A stretch of 41,927 nt of DNA from the NCBI RefSeq assembly GCF_014838735.1, contig NZ_JABUXQ010000021.1, positions 1-41,927 of the forward strand. Direction: 5' to 3'. The stretch's first letter is position 1. Each line of letters starts with the position of its first letter. Below are positions 7,635-15,490 of this stretch, piece by piece. The DNA is from Limosilactobacillus portuensis. Lineage in GTDB: Bacteria > Bacillota > Bacilli > Lactobacillales > Lactobacillaceae. The translations under genes and the position numbers were made by a program. Below the pieces are notes generated by a model. It was not told the origin of the DNA, did no database searches, and saw only the letters and a list, made by a program, of their open reading frames with translations.

Positions 7635-7933
7635 CGCTTAATAACCTTTCCGTCCACAATTACAATGTGTTGCTCATGAGCCTTCTTTACTTGGGCAGCC
7701 GTCAAGTACTTGGCATCCCTTAGTTCTTCTAAACTAACATTCTCATTACCACCATCATTTGCGTATTCATCAACTTGGGTCTGCACAACCGAAACCATTG
7801 CATCACGGTGAATCCTTTTAGCACTTTTTCGTTGAGCCGTTAAATTAGGCAAAACGATCAAAATTAACAAACTAATAATAAAAAGGACAATTGACATTTC
7901 TAATAAAGTAAATGCTTCTCGCTTTCGTAACAT
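7631..7933 (-). CDS. comGC: Competence major pseudopilin ComGC
   Basis: A 100-residue major pseudopilin. The class III signal KREA|FTLLEMSIVL is textbook: cleavage after residue 7, Phe at +1 and Glu at +5. A hydrophobic helix runs to about 30 and ends in LPNL. The C-terminal part (VQTQVDEYANDGG, LEELRDAKYLTAAQ) is the ComGC globular domain. It forms the filament that carries DNA to the membrane receptor. The stop of comGB and the start of comGC meet at 7933, so translation is probably coupled. Confidence 0.93.
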   Translation of the reverse strand: MLRKREAFTLLEMSIVLFIISLLILIVLPNLTAQRKSAKRIHRDAMVSVVQTQVDEYANDGGNENVSLEELRDAKYLTAAQVKKAHEQHIVIVDGKVIKR

Positions 7934-8943
7934 TAAATTACCCCCTGCACTGAATGATAAATCGGCAATAATAATCGTAAATAAAGTCCAATAATAATTA
8001 ACGCAATTATGCTAAAAATAATTGGCTGAATAAGTGCTAATAAGCGCTCAATTCGTCTAGTTAAGCGAGTAAACAAAATATTAGCTAAGGCTGTTAAATC
8101 ACTACCTAGATCTGATAAGGTCGATCCCTTTGCCACAATTATTTTAAGTTCTCCTGGCAGAAATCGTGCACGCTTAAACGGTTCTGTTAATCCGTGTCCT
8201 TGATTAACCGCAGTTTTTGTAAGATTTCCTAGTATTGATAAGAAGCTTTGCTCAGCACCTTCGCTAACAATTGCGCAAATTTCTTTAATCGTTAATCCAT
8301 GGCGAATCATCATTGCAAGATTGGTAACCACATAGTAGCCGTAAAACAGTTGATAGCATTTGCCAATTACCGGTAATGAACATAATGTATTGATCCTTTG
8401 CAACTGATCTAACTTCAGCCACCGTAGTCCTACTAAAAGGCTTCCAGCTAATATTCCCCCACTAAGATAGGCAACTACTTCTAACAAGTAATAATCAGTC
8501 TTATTCTGTGGATTTACCGTTCCCCATTGAGATAGTTCAGGAAAAATGAACATTTTTAATGTCACCATTAAACTTACCAATAATCCCAGTAAGATTAATG
8601 GGTATTGCAATAACGTCATTAATTTTTGTCGTTGCTTTTCTTGATGGAGCATCAGCTTACCAATTTCTTGCAAACATTCTTCTAAGCTTCCGTGCTGTTC
8701 TGCAAAAAGCAACTGGTAATATAAATTTGTCTTTATATGCGGTTTTAAGCACTCTGCAAATGATTTTCCATCTTGCATTGCCAAATTGATTTCCTGAAAA
8801 ATAAATTGGTATCTTTTTAAGATTGCTCCTGAAAACTCAACCGCATGGCGTAGGGAGAAGCCGCTTTTTAATAAGTCAGCAACTAATAATAACCACTCTG
8901 CTTGAGCACGATAATTAAATTTACCCGTTTTTAAGTTTTTCAT
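7933..8943 (-). CDS. comGB: Competence type II/IV pilus platform protein ComGB
   Basis: A 336-residue GspF/PilC-type inner membrane platform protein. It holds two GspF repeats (about 10-125 and 205-325), each with hydrophobic segments; helices near 115-135, 150-170 and 300-325 are obvious. It anchors the pseudopilus assembly machine and contacts the ComGA ATPase. The ATG at 8943 lies inside the comGA 3' end (23-nt overlap), a strong sign of translational coupling. Confidence 0.92.
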   Translation of the reverse strand: MKNLKTGKFNYRAQAEWLLLVADLLKSGFSLRHAVEFSGAILKRYQFIFQEINLAMQDGKSFAECLKPHIKTNLYYQLLFAEQHGSLEECLQEIGKLMLHQEKQRQKLMTLLQYPLILLGLLVSLMVTLKMFIFPELSQWGTVNPQNKTDYYLLEVVAYLSGGILAGSLLVGLRWLKLDQLQRINTLCSLPVIGKCYQLFYGYYVVTNLAMMIRHGLTIKEICAIVSEGAEQSFLSILGNLTKTAVNQGHGLTEPFKRARFLPGELKIIVAKGSTLSDLGSDLTALANILFTRLTRRIERLLALIQPIIFSIIALIIIGLYLRLLLPIYHSVQGVI

Positions 8944-9898
8944 AGTTTGCTACCGTGATTCTCCCTTCTTCTCGTAATTTTTTGAGTTGTTGCCGCCAAG
9001 CATTACTCATCCCCTGCATTTTCTGTTCTTCAATTACTGTCGATAATTCTTTTCCACTCAATACATCAAATAAAACAGCCGCTCCATCACAGAGAGGAAG
9101 CAATCTCTGATAACAAATTCCCGTTAATCCTTGATGAAGATAATATTTTTCAATTCCTAATTGTTGCATCCTAGCAACTACTCCGTAAGCATTTGCCGCA
9201 TGGACCGTTGCTAAGACAAGGTGTCCACTAAGAGCCGCTTGAATCGCTAGCTTTGCCGTTTCCCGATCACGAATCTCACCAATAACAAAATCATCTGGAC
9301 GATGCCGTAAACCGACTTTTAATAACTCTTGATATCCCATTGCTGCCTTATCATTGACCTGTAACTGCAAAAATGTTGCTTCCTCAATTTCTACGGGATC
9401 TTCAATCGTCATCACAAGTTCTTCCTTTGCAAGTTCCTTAGCCAACCGGTACATTGTCGTTGTTTTTCCCGATCCCATTGGTCCCGCAAATAATATTAAG
9501 CCACGTGACTGAGTTAATTTGGTGATCAGGTTCCACTGTTCCGGTCGATTTACCCGGTAATTAATGTCTTTTAATGAATAAATAAAACGAATAACCATTG
9601 ATTCTTGCGCTTGATAATTTCCGACAGTCGATAAGCGCATATCAATTGCTTCATTACGGCTAATCCACCATTTGAGTGCTCCAATTTGCGGACGACGATG
9701 TTCACTCATAATCATATTGCCGCGGTATTTAAAGTAGGCGATCATCTGATGTCCCTCATTTGCCGTTAATTCCTCAACCACACTTTTTTTACCTTGAACA
9801 CAGGTTAGGATCCGGTAACGATTCTGGTAGGGAAGAATGAATAGATCAGAACTCTGGTTTTCAATCGCATTATTTATTAGTTTTCGAAACTTTTCCAT
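8921..9898 (-). CDS. comGA: Competence pilus assembly ATPase ComGA
   Basis: A 325-residue GspE/PilB-type secretion ATPase. Walker A is GPMGSGKTTTMY (about 139-150), the Asp box is TIEDPVEI (about 170-177), Walker B is DDFVIGEIRD near 200, and the His box ATVHAANA is near 231. It powers pseudopilus assembly on the cytoplasmic face. The short N terminus is usual for ComGA. It begins the comG operon, with GGAGGTG 6 nt before the ATG. Two terminators isolate it from yebC. No clear ComX/SigH-type box is visible upstream. Confidence 0.95.
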   Translation of the reverse strand: MEKFRKLINNAIENQSSDLFILPYQNRYRILTCVQGKKSVVEELTANEGHQMIAYFKYRGNMIMSEHRRPQIGALKWWISRNEAIDMRLSTVGNYQAQESMVIRFIYSLKDINYRVNRPEQWNLITKLTQSRGLILFAGPMGSGKTTTMYRLAKELAKEELVMTIEDPVEIEEATFLQLQVNDKAAMGYQELLKVGLRHRPDDFVIGEIRDRETAKLAIQAALSGHLVLATVHAANAYGVVARMQQLGIEKYYLHQGLTGICYQRLLPLCDGAAVLFDVLSGKELSTVIEEQKMQGMSNAWRQQLKKLREEGRITVANYEKLKNG

Positions 9899-9949
9899 TT
9901 AGTCACCTCCAATATAAAAGAACGGAATTTAATTCAAATTCTATTTTTT

Positions 9950-9992
9950 AAAAGAAAAAACGATCAAGATTTTCTCTTCTCAATCTTGATCG
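9950..9992 (-). terminator. Rho-independent terminator upstream of comG
   Basis: An 11-bp perfect stem (9961-9971 with 9982-9992, CGATCAAGATT) has a 10-nt loop. On the minus strand it is followed by TTTTTTCTTTT. It points the same way as yebC and comG, and ends only about 50 bp before the comGA start, so comG needs its own promoter in that short gap. Confidence 0.85.
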
Positions 9993-10038
9993 TCGACTTT
10001 TTCTCTACAGCCCATATTAAATTAAGAAATTATTTAAA

Positions 10039-10075
10039 GTAATAAAGAGATTGGGAATACCAATCTCTTTATTAC
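10039..10075 (-). terminator. yebC terminator hairpin
   Basis: A 16-bp perfect inverted repeat (10039-10054 with 10060-10075) with a 5-nt loop, starting 3 bp past the yebC stop. The minus-strand tail is only moderately T-rich (TTTAAATAATTT), which may explain a second terminator 47 bp further on. Confidence 0.75.
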
Positions 10076-10077
10076 TA

Positions 10078-10815
10078 CTATTCAGCATCTTCTGGTAGCT
10101 GACCAGCTTCATAGATATCCGCAACATCATCATTAGCAGTTAATTCGTCAATAAGGTGATTATATTGCTTAACCTTATCTTCTGGAACTGCAGTCCGGTT
10201 TTGTGGAATCATGGTTACTTCAGCAGTATCTAACTCGTAACCCTTTTCTTGCAAGGCATCACGAACACTAGTCATATTACTTGGATCTGTGAAGATTTGG
10301 AACTTTTCGTCAGTTGCCTTCATGTCATCTGCACCCGCATCAAGTGCATCCATTAACATATCATCTTCACTCTTATCAAGACCATCACGAAGGACTTCAA
10401 TTAATCCTTTCCGGTCAAACATGTATGAAACTGAACCGCTAGCGCCAAGTGAACCGCCTGCATGGGTAAATGCTGAACGTACCGCTGCAGCAGTCCGGTT
10501 CTTGTTATCAGTCAAGGCAGATACCATTACGGCAACACCACCTGGAGCGTAACCTTCATAGGTAACTTCTTCAAACTTCGCGCCATCAATACCAGAAGCC
10601 TTAGCAATTGCCCGATCAATGTTCTTCTTTGGCATGTTAGCAGCGTGGGCCTTATCAATTACCAAACGTAATTGAGCGTTGTTCGCTGGATCAGGGTCAC
10701 CTGCTTTAGCTGCTTGGTATAAGTCACGTGAAATCTTTTGGAAAATCTTACCACGCTTAGCATCTTGGGCGTTTTTCCGTCCCTGAATGTTATGCCATTT
10801 TGAATGTCCTGACAT
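10078..10815 (-). CDS. yebC: YebC/PmpR family regulator or translation factor
   Basis: A 245-residue YebC/TACO1 family protein. The N-terminal block [20 protein letters not shown] is nearly invariant in the family. It is followed by [20 protein letters not shown] and the acidic three-domain body ending in [13 protein letters not shown]. The family has been described as DNA-binding regulators, and some members assist ribosomes on proline-rich stretches; which applies here cannot be read from sequence. The start has GAGGAG 6 nt upstream. It stands alone with its own promoter and terminators. Confidence 0.95.
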   Translation of the reverse strand: MSGHSKWHNIQGRKNAQDAKRGKIFQKISRDLYQAAKAGDPDPANNAQLRLVIDKAHAANMPKKNIDRAIAKASGIDGAKFEEVTYEGYAPGGVAVMVSALTDNKNRTAAAVRSAFTHAGGSLGASGSVSYMFDRKGLIEVLRDGLDKSEDDMLMDALDAGADDMKATDEKFQIFTDPSNMTSVRDALQEKGYELDTAEVTMIPQNRTAVPEDKVKQYNHLIDELTANDDVADIYEAGQLPEDAE

Positions 10816-10856
10816 TACTGACTCCTCTTTTCTTAATTAATGTGATAAACAGGTAG

Positions 10857-10885
10857 ATTTTAGCAGATCTCCTTCTGAAATTCAA
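10857..10885 (-). promoter_or_regulatory. yebC promoter
   Basis: On the minus strand, TTGAAT (10880-10885), 17 bp, TAAAAT (10857-10862), with an extended -10 TGC. It lies immediately past the stop of the membrane protein gene at 10888. With no terminator between, some read-through from ccpA is also possible. Confidence 0.65.
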
Positions 10886-10887
10886 GG

Positions 10888-11721
10888 TCACCGTCTTTTT
10901 AGGACTCCCCTAACTATTCGCCAACCAAATAAAATAACCGTGAATATTAGGATAACTAACCAAGAACTAATTGCTTGAGAATGGAAATCCGTCCCTAATT
11001 GAGCTGTAAAGGAGCTAAAATCCGGATAATTACTACCGATCTGGTTGATAAGTGCTCCCAGACCAAGGATTAAAGCATAAGTAATTAACGAACTCCACAA
11101 GCCAACCCACGAAAACGAGCGAATAAAATACTTCCTCAAAACCGCAACTAGGGCCATAATTCCTAAGCCGATTACGGAAATTAAGGCAATTACATGATCA
11201 ACCGTTTTAGCAATTGAGATCATACTAGTAAATTGCTTAACCTGTGAAGTATTTAACTGACTATTAATTGCATTCGCAACTTCATCGCTAACACCAGCGG
11301 TCATTGAATCAGTAACCTCAGCAGATATTCCATACCTTGCAGCTGTTTGTGAGGCTGAGTTGCCAACATTATTTATTACTGGTTGCAAGTTAAGGTTAAT
11401 CTCTTTTCCTGAATAAATCTGATCAACAGCTTGAGTAACAAGTTTATTTGCTTCCTTATCGGATAAAGCCGTCGTTGATATTCCATACTGCGATAGGTTA
11501 CTGTTCACGGTTTCCATTACCGTTGAGGATAAGTTTGAGCGAGAAATTTCGTGGTTAACAAACCGCGCATTCAGGAGTGTTTGGTTTAAAATTAACGAAA
11601 GCATTAACAAGACAACTAAAATTGTCCCCCAAACAATCACTAGCGGATGACGGTGTGGCTGTTCCGAACCACTACTTAGCGATTTTTGCTGTTTACGCCG
11701 AATTGCACTTCGCGTTTCCAC
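10888..11721 (-). CDS. Uncharacterised four-helix membrane protein
   Basis: I do not recognise the family. The protein has a basic N terminus (ETRSAIRRKQQKSL), one membrane helix (PLVIVWGTILVVLLMLSLIL), a soluble Ser/Asn/Thr-rich domain of about 130 residues that should face outside, then three more helices and a basic end (RIVRGVLKRR). The external part has paired helices with repeated SQYGIS/ARYGIS-type phrases. I prefer the GTG at 11721 (277 residues), which has GGGG about 11 nt upstream and clears ccpA. A TTG at 11772 would overlap ccpA by 44 bp without a ribosome binding site. It sits 7 bp after ccpA and is probably co-transcribed with it. Confidence 0.7.
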   Translation of the reverse strand: METRSAIRRKQQKSLSSGSEQPHRHPLVIVWGTILVVLLMLSLILNQTLLNARFVNHEISRSNLSSTVMETVNSNLSQYGISTTALSDKEANKLVTQAVDQIYSGKEINLNLQPVINNVGNSASQTAARYGISAEVTDSMTAGVSDEVANAINSQLNTSQVKQFTSMISIAKTVDHVIALISVIGLGIMALVAVLRKYFIRSFSWVGLWSSLITYALILGLGALINQIGSNYPDFSSFTAQLGTDFHSQAISSWLVILIFTVILFGWRIVRGVLKRR

Positions 11722-11728
11722 GATCTTA

Positions 11729-12736
11729 TTAACCCCGTCGCGTGGATTGCCGTTCAATAATTCCGTGATCAAGAATTACATCGTCAGTGTCACTAACCTC
11801 GCCATCCATCATTTTCGTTAAGAGGCGCATTGAAATTGCACCAATATCATAAAGGGGTTGTGTAATCGAAGTTAAAGTTGGCCGAGTGATCTTGGCATAT
11901 GTTGTATCATTCGAGGTAACAATTTCAAAATCATCGGGAACTTTAACCCCATTATCAGTTAAGCCATTTAAGAGCCCGGCAGCTAAATCATCATCACTAA
12001 CGTAAGCAGCTTTAATTCCCTGCTCAATTAAGTGATCAGCTTGTTGATAAGCACGATTATAATCACCGTTTGTCTCAATTACGTATTTAGATTCAAATGG
12101 GATCCCATGTTCTGCCAATGCCTCTTTATATCCGGCCAATCGGTACTTAGAGTTAATTGAGTAGTCAAGGGAACTAACAACAAAGGCAACTCGATCATCG
12201 TTATGATCTAACAGATAGTTTGTTGCTTCTTTAGCAGCGTTCTGGTAGTCAATCCGAACTGTAGCAAGCTTATCATCGTTAACAATAGAGCCAGCAACAA
12301 CTACCGGAGTATTAGAAGCTGCAAATTCTTGCTGTAACTCAGCAGACATATCATGACCCATGAAGATAATCCCATCAACCTGCTTTGCAAGCAAGCCACG
12401 AGCAACCTTTAGAATCTTATCGTCGTTAAAGTCTGAATTAGTTAAGATAATATTGTACTTGTACATGGTTGCAATATCATCAATTCCTAAGGCAAGTTCG
12501 GCAAAGTAGGGGTTAGTAACACTAGGAATGATTACCCCAACCGTTGTTGTCTTCTTTGAAGCTAAACCACGAGCAACGGCATTAGGCCGATAGTTTAACT
12601 TTTTAATAACATCAAGAACCTTTTGACGAGTTTCCGGCTTAACGTTTGGGTTCCCATTTACCACCCGTGAAACGGTAGCCATTGAGACTCGTGCTTCTCG
12701 CGCTACAGTATAAATGGTAACTGCTTGTTTCTCCAT
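11729..12736 (-). CDS. ccpA: Catabolite control protein A
   Basis: A 335-residue LacI-family regulator. The HTH VTIYTVAREARVSMATVSRV (about 6-25) and hinge YRPNAVARGLASKKT are followed by the periplasmic-binding-protein core (VGVIIPSVTNPYFAELALGI). With HPr(Ser-P), CcpA binds cre sites and controls carbon catabolite genes. The ATG at 12736 (MEKQAVTIY) is chosen because AAAGGG lies 8 nt upstream; an upstream in-frame ATG at 12775 would add 13 residues not normal in CcpA. Its promoter carries a cre-like site over the -35, pointing to autoregulation. The ytxG/ytxH pair upstream also fits the Bacillus ccpA locus. Confidence 0.94.
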   Translation of the reverse strand: MEKQAVTIYTVAREARVSMATVSRVVNGNPNVKPETRQKVLDVIKKLNYRPNAVARGLASKKTTTVGVIIPSVTNPYFAELALGIDDIATMYKYNIILTNSDFNDDKILKVARGLLAKQVDGIIFMGHDMSAELQQEFAASNTPVVVAGSIVNDDKLATVRIDYQNAAKEATNYLLDHNDDRVAFVVSSLDYSINSKYRLAGYKEALAEHGIPFESKYVIETNGDYNRAYQQADHLIEQGIKAAYVSDDDLAAGLLNGLTDNGVKVPDDFEIVTSNDTTYAKITRPTLTSITQPLYDIGAISMRLLTKMMDGEVSDTDDVILDHGIIERQSTRRG

Positions 12737-12794
12737 ATTGATAGCCCTTTCTTTACTGTTTTTATTTGTTTTCATATTTTTTCATAACCACATT

Positions 12795-12823
12795 AATATA
12801 GCAGATCAATATTCTTTTGGCAA
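12795..12823 (-). promoter_or_regulatory. ccpA promoter
   Basis: On the minus strand, TTGCCA (12818-12823), 17 bp, TATATT (12795-12800), with an extended -10 (TGC). The predicted start near 12788 gives a leader of about 50 nt before the ATG at 12736. Confidence 0.75.
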
Positions 12824-12832
12824 ACGTTATCA
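12819..12832 (-). promoter_or_regulatory. cre site overlapping the ccpA -35
   Basis: TGATAACGTTTGCC on the minus strand matches the low-stringency cre consensus TGNNANCGNTNNCA at all but the last base. It covers most of the -35 box, so CcpA binding should block RNA polymerase. The match and position are seen; autorepression is inferred. Confidence 0.65.
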
Positions 12833-12972
12833 TAAAAAAATTTTAAAATCTCAATTAATTAATTATGCAGAATTATCAGATCTAAAAAGGCCGACAACAT
12901 CACTTCTTGATATCATCAGTCTTAATCACCTTTATTGCTAATTAATTCTTCGTTAAATTTAAAAGCCACTGG

Positions 12973-13428
12973 CTAATCCTTATCAGTTTTACTTTCTTCA
13001 GCTGAGGCATCCTTAGAATCTTGAGTGTCTGGTTTAGCTGCTGCATCGGTCTGGCTTGTAGCATCAATGATAATATCAGGATCGGCGCTTTTAGCAAGTT
13101 GTTGCCGAATTTCTGCCGTTTCCTTATCAAAATCATCATTAGTAAAGTGATCAACTACGTGGTTTGCCTTGCTCTTAACCTTATCTGCTGTCTTGCTAAA
13201 ACGACTGCTTAAATCATCTAACTTTTCACTTGCGTCATGTTCAGCTAGCTTCTCATCAATAATATCAAGAGCATTTAATGCATAGTCAGTGGAAGCGTCA
13301 GCAACTTCATTTACATATGAATTAACATTTTTCTTAATATCATTCTTTTGCTTATCAGATAAACACTTCCATACAACATAAGTAGCGGCACCACCAAGGA
13401 TGGTTCCTAATAATAAATTCTTACTCAT
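12973..13428 (-). CDS. ytxH: YtxH-like protein
   Basis: A 151-residue protein with a short N-terminal hydrophobic segment (LLLGTILGGAATYVVW), then a long charged, predicted helical or coiled region, and an acidic disordered tail rich in Asp, Ser and Lys. This is the YtxH-type layout: glycine-bearing anchor plus amphipathic helix. Its ATG shares a base with the stop of the DUF948 gene, so the pair is coupled. In Bacillus, ytxG and ytxH lie near ccpA, and they do here. The role is unknown; a membrane-associated stress function is usually assumed. Confidence 0.7.
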   Translation of the reverse strand: MSKNLLLGTILGGAATYVVWKCLSDKQKNDIKKNVNSYVNEVADASTDYALNALDIIDEKLAEHDASEKLDDLSSRFSKTADKVKSKANHVVDHFTNDDFDKETAEIRQQLAKSADPDIIIDATSQTDAAAKPDTQDSKDASAEESKTDKD

Positions 13429-13859
13429 TATTCATCCATCTCCTTTGCCTTTTTTGTTTGTCGGTGTTGACGTATTTTTCGCCATGCGCTCATGGCAACA
13501 GCTTGAGTTGCCAATTTAGTAAGTCCAGAAAATTTACTTTGGCGTTCTTCATGACGTTCAACAAAGTTATTAACCGCTTCGTTAACATTTGAAACGCTTT
13601 GACCAACATCAGCAACTGCTTTCACTGCCGGATCAAGTTCAATAGATTTCTTATTCAAATCTTCCAATAAACTATTAGTATTTCCTAGCAGCTTTTCGGT
13701 TTCTTTGCTCAAAGTATCAACATCATCCGATAAGACTTTAACTGATTCATTAGTCTCCTTAAGAACTTTACTTACTCGACTAAGTGAAATGCAAGCAAAA
13801 ATAACCAAAATAACAAATGCAATTGCTGCAATAAGACCAGCTAATTCACCAATTGTCAT
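13428..13859 (-). CDS. ytxG: DUF948 domain protein (YtxG-like)
   Basis: A 143-residue DUF948 protein. An N-terminal membrane anchor (LIAAIAFVILVIFACISLSR, about 9-28) is followed by a heptad-rich coiled coil (about 30-110: VLKETNESVKVLSDDVDTLS) and a basic end. The family is found with YtxH across Bacillota and is of unknown function, plausibly cell envelope related. It is the first gene of the ytxG-ytxH pair. A candidate promoter (TTGTCG at 13934-13939, 18 bp, TATTCT at 13911-13916, minus strand) lies upstream, with a 7-bp inverted repeat over the -10. Confidence 0.82.
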   Translation of the reverse strand: MTIGELAGLIAAIAFVILVIFACISLSRVSKVLKETNESVKVLSDDVDTLSKETEKLLGNTNSLLEDLNKKSIELDPAVKAVADVGQSVSNVNEAVNNFVERHEERQSKFSGLTKLATQAVAMSAWRKIRQHRQTKKAKEMDE

Positions 13860-13910
13860 TATTTATCCCCTTCCTATCAAGAAATCTCGATAATTCTACC
13901 CACATTAGTA

Positions 13911-13939
13911 GAATAGCATACCTAACTCCCATTCGACAA
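13911..13939 (-). promoter_or_regulatory. Candidate ytxG promoter with inverted repeat
   Basis: TTGTCG (13934-13939), 18 bp, TATTCT (13911-13916) on the minus strand with an extended TGC. A perfect 7-bp inverted repeat (ATTCTAC at 13893-13899, GTAGAAT at 13908-13914) overlaps the -10 and could be an operator or a leader hairpin. Confidence 0.45.
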
Positions 13940-13989
13940 TTGATCCAATGGCTTGTACAATAAAATAAGTCTTTTTAAGGAGGAAAATA

Positions 13990-14859
13990 ATGAATTCGGT
14001 GCTTAACAAGCAAGTCCAACAAGTTACTAAAGTTTTTACTGATTTATCATGGCATGAAATTTCACAACATTTTTTCAGTCGATTACTCTTAATCGTGGTT
14101 ACCCTTTTATTATTTTGTGTCCTACTCTGGTTAGGACGGTTAATTATCGATCACTTATTCGTTGAATCAAACCATGTTAAATTTCTCCAATCAAGTAACC
14201 GGGTTGCTACTATCCATGCCCTTACCCTAAACATCTATCGTTATACCTGTTACTTTTTTCTACTCTACGCCATTTTATCGGAAATTGGTGTTCCAGTCGG
14301 GACATTAATTGCTGGAGCCGGAATCTTTAGTATTGCTTTAGGGCTAGGTGCTCAAGGATTTGTCAGTGATATGGTTACCGGTTTCTTCATTCTTTTAGAA
14401 CAGCAGCTAGACGTTGGTGATGTTGTAAAGGTTGATTCAATCAAAGGAACAGTCACCGCGCTCGGGCTTCGGACGACCCAAATTACAAGTAGTGATGGAA
14501 CACTTAACTACATTCCAAATCGAAATATTACAACCGTGCAAAATTTTTCACGAAATAACATGGTTGCTAACGTTGATATTCGTATTTCTGCTAAGGCACC
14601 ATTAGAAAAAATTGCTGAAATTATTAGTGCAGAAAACAAAAAGTTGGTGGCCACCATCCCTGAGCTTCGTTCTACACCGGTAATTGTTGGTCCCGTTAAT
14701 GTCGGTGGTCAACTAGTTTTTCGTGTTACAATTACCACCCAAAACGGTGTTCAGGATAAAATTGCTAGCCGCTTTCTTTCAGATTACTTAAAGGCATTAC
14801 GAAAAAACAAAATTCCACTAGGCTGGGTTAATGATTCTAATCCAAATCCAAATAACTAA
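13990..14859 (+). CDS. MscS-family mechanosensitive channel
   Basis: A 289-residue small-conductance mechanosensitive channel-like protein. Three membrane helices lie at about 27-50, 75-95 and 97-125. The third holds the pore signature GTLIAGAGIFSIALGLGAQG, with small residues every few positions, then DMVTGFFILLEQQLDVGDVV and the beta domain (IKGTVTALGLRTT, YIPNRNI) and an alpha/beta vestibule. It releases osmolytes when the membrane is stretched. AAGGAGG precedes the ATG. It is monocistronic and converges on the CBS-domain gene. The YkuT group of Bacillus is the nearest I can name, with modest confidence. Confidence 0.92.
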   Translation: MNSVLNKQVQQVTKVFTDLSWHEISQHFFSRLLLIVVTLLLFCVLLWLGRLIIDHLFVESNHVKFLQSSNRVATIHALTLNIYRYTCYFFLLYAILSEIGVPVGTLIAGAGIFSIALGLGAQGFVSDMVTGFFILLEQQLDVGDVVKVDSIKGTVTALGLRTTQITSSDGTLNYIPNRNITTVQNFSRNNMVANVDIRISAKAPLEKIAEIISAENKKLVATIPELRSTPVIVGPVNVGGQLVFRVTITTQNGVQDKIASRFLSDYLKALRKNKIPLGWVNDSNPNPNN

Positions 14860-14868
14860 AGATAATGC

Positions 14869-14949
14869 AATAGGTCTCTAAAATGAATTATCTTAAATTG
14901 TTAGGTTTGTCTAACAATTTTAAGGTATTTCAAACTCTAGAGACCTATT
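14869..14949. terminator. Nested bidirectional terminator-like hairpin
   Basis: A 12-bp perfect outer stem (14869-14880 with 14938-14949, AATAGGTCTCTA) encloses an inner stem (14892-14904 with 14911-14924, CTTAAATTGTTAG, one bulged base) with a 6-nt loop. The two stems are separated by asymmetric internal loops of 11 and 13 nt. It lies between the convergent mscS and CBS genes, so it most likely ends both. The plus-strand tail is TTTTGCG; neither side has a long T run. Confidence 0.65.
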
Positions 14950-14976
14950 TTGCGCTCTCTTCTTTTCCAAATATTA

Positions 14977-15459
14977 CTATTTATTATCCAACTGTTTTTT
15001 GGACATAACCTCATAGTTTTTTCCAAATTCATGCAAGGTATAACTAACTGCCTTTAATAATTCTCGCCGTGTTACAATCCCACAAAACTGATCTTGGCGA
15101 TCAACAACCGCCAAAAATGACTGATCAATCATTAAACGAAGGTTTTCTTCAACATCAAACGGATCCTGAATTACAGGGGTATTAGTTTGCATTACGTCGG
15201 CAACCGTTAATTCATTCAGCTTATTAACGTTAATTTGCTCCGTTTCTAACAGCCGATCAGTAATCATTGCTAAAGACAGCTGACCACGATAATGATTTTC
15301 ATTATCAACCACGATAATCTTCGCATAACGATCCTTCGTCAATACTAAGAATGCATGATCAAGACTGTTATTAACGTTCACCGTTGCTACCAAACTTGCA
15401 GGAATCATAAATTTCCCCCGACGCTGAAGTAGTAACTTTTGGAGATGTTCTTCAATCAT
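14977..15459 (-). CDS. cbpB: CBS domain protein, c-di-AMP-binding CbpB/DarB type
   Basis: A 160-residue protein made of two CBS repeats (about 15-75 and 80-140) with no catalytic domain. Length and phrases such as NRLLETE-like linker, VADVMQTNTPVI and FCGIVTRRELLKAV match the CbpB/DarB (YkuL) group, which bind cyclic di-AMP and in Bacillus and Listeria interact with the (p)ppGpp synthetase Rel. Ligand binding here is inferred from the family. GGGTGG lies upstream of the ATG. It follows the frameshifted phosphodiesterase gene and converges on an MscS-family channel. Confidence 0.8.
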   Translation of the reverse strand: MIEEHLQKLLLQRRGKFMIPASLVATVNVNNSLDHAFLVLTKDRYAKIIVVDNENHYRGQLSLAMITDRLLETEQINVNKLNELTVADVMQTNTPVIQDPFDVEENLRLMIDQSFLAVVDRQDQFCGIVTRRELLKAVSYTLHEFGKNYEVMSKKQLDNK

Positions 15460-15490
15460 TAACTAGCCCACCCTTCATCTTTAATTAATT

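Noticed and set aside
12714-12941. 75-codon plus-strand frame covering the ccpA promoter
   Set aside because: It would run through the ccpA start and regulatory region; no SD and low-complexity composition.
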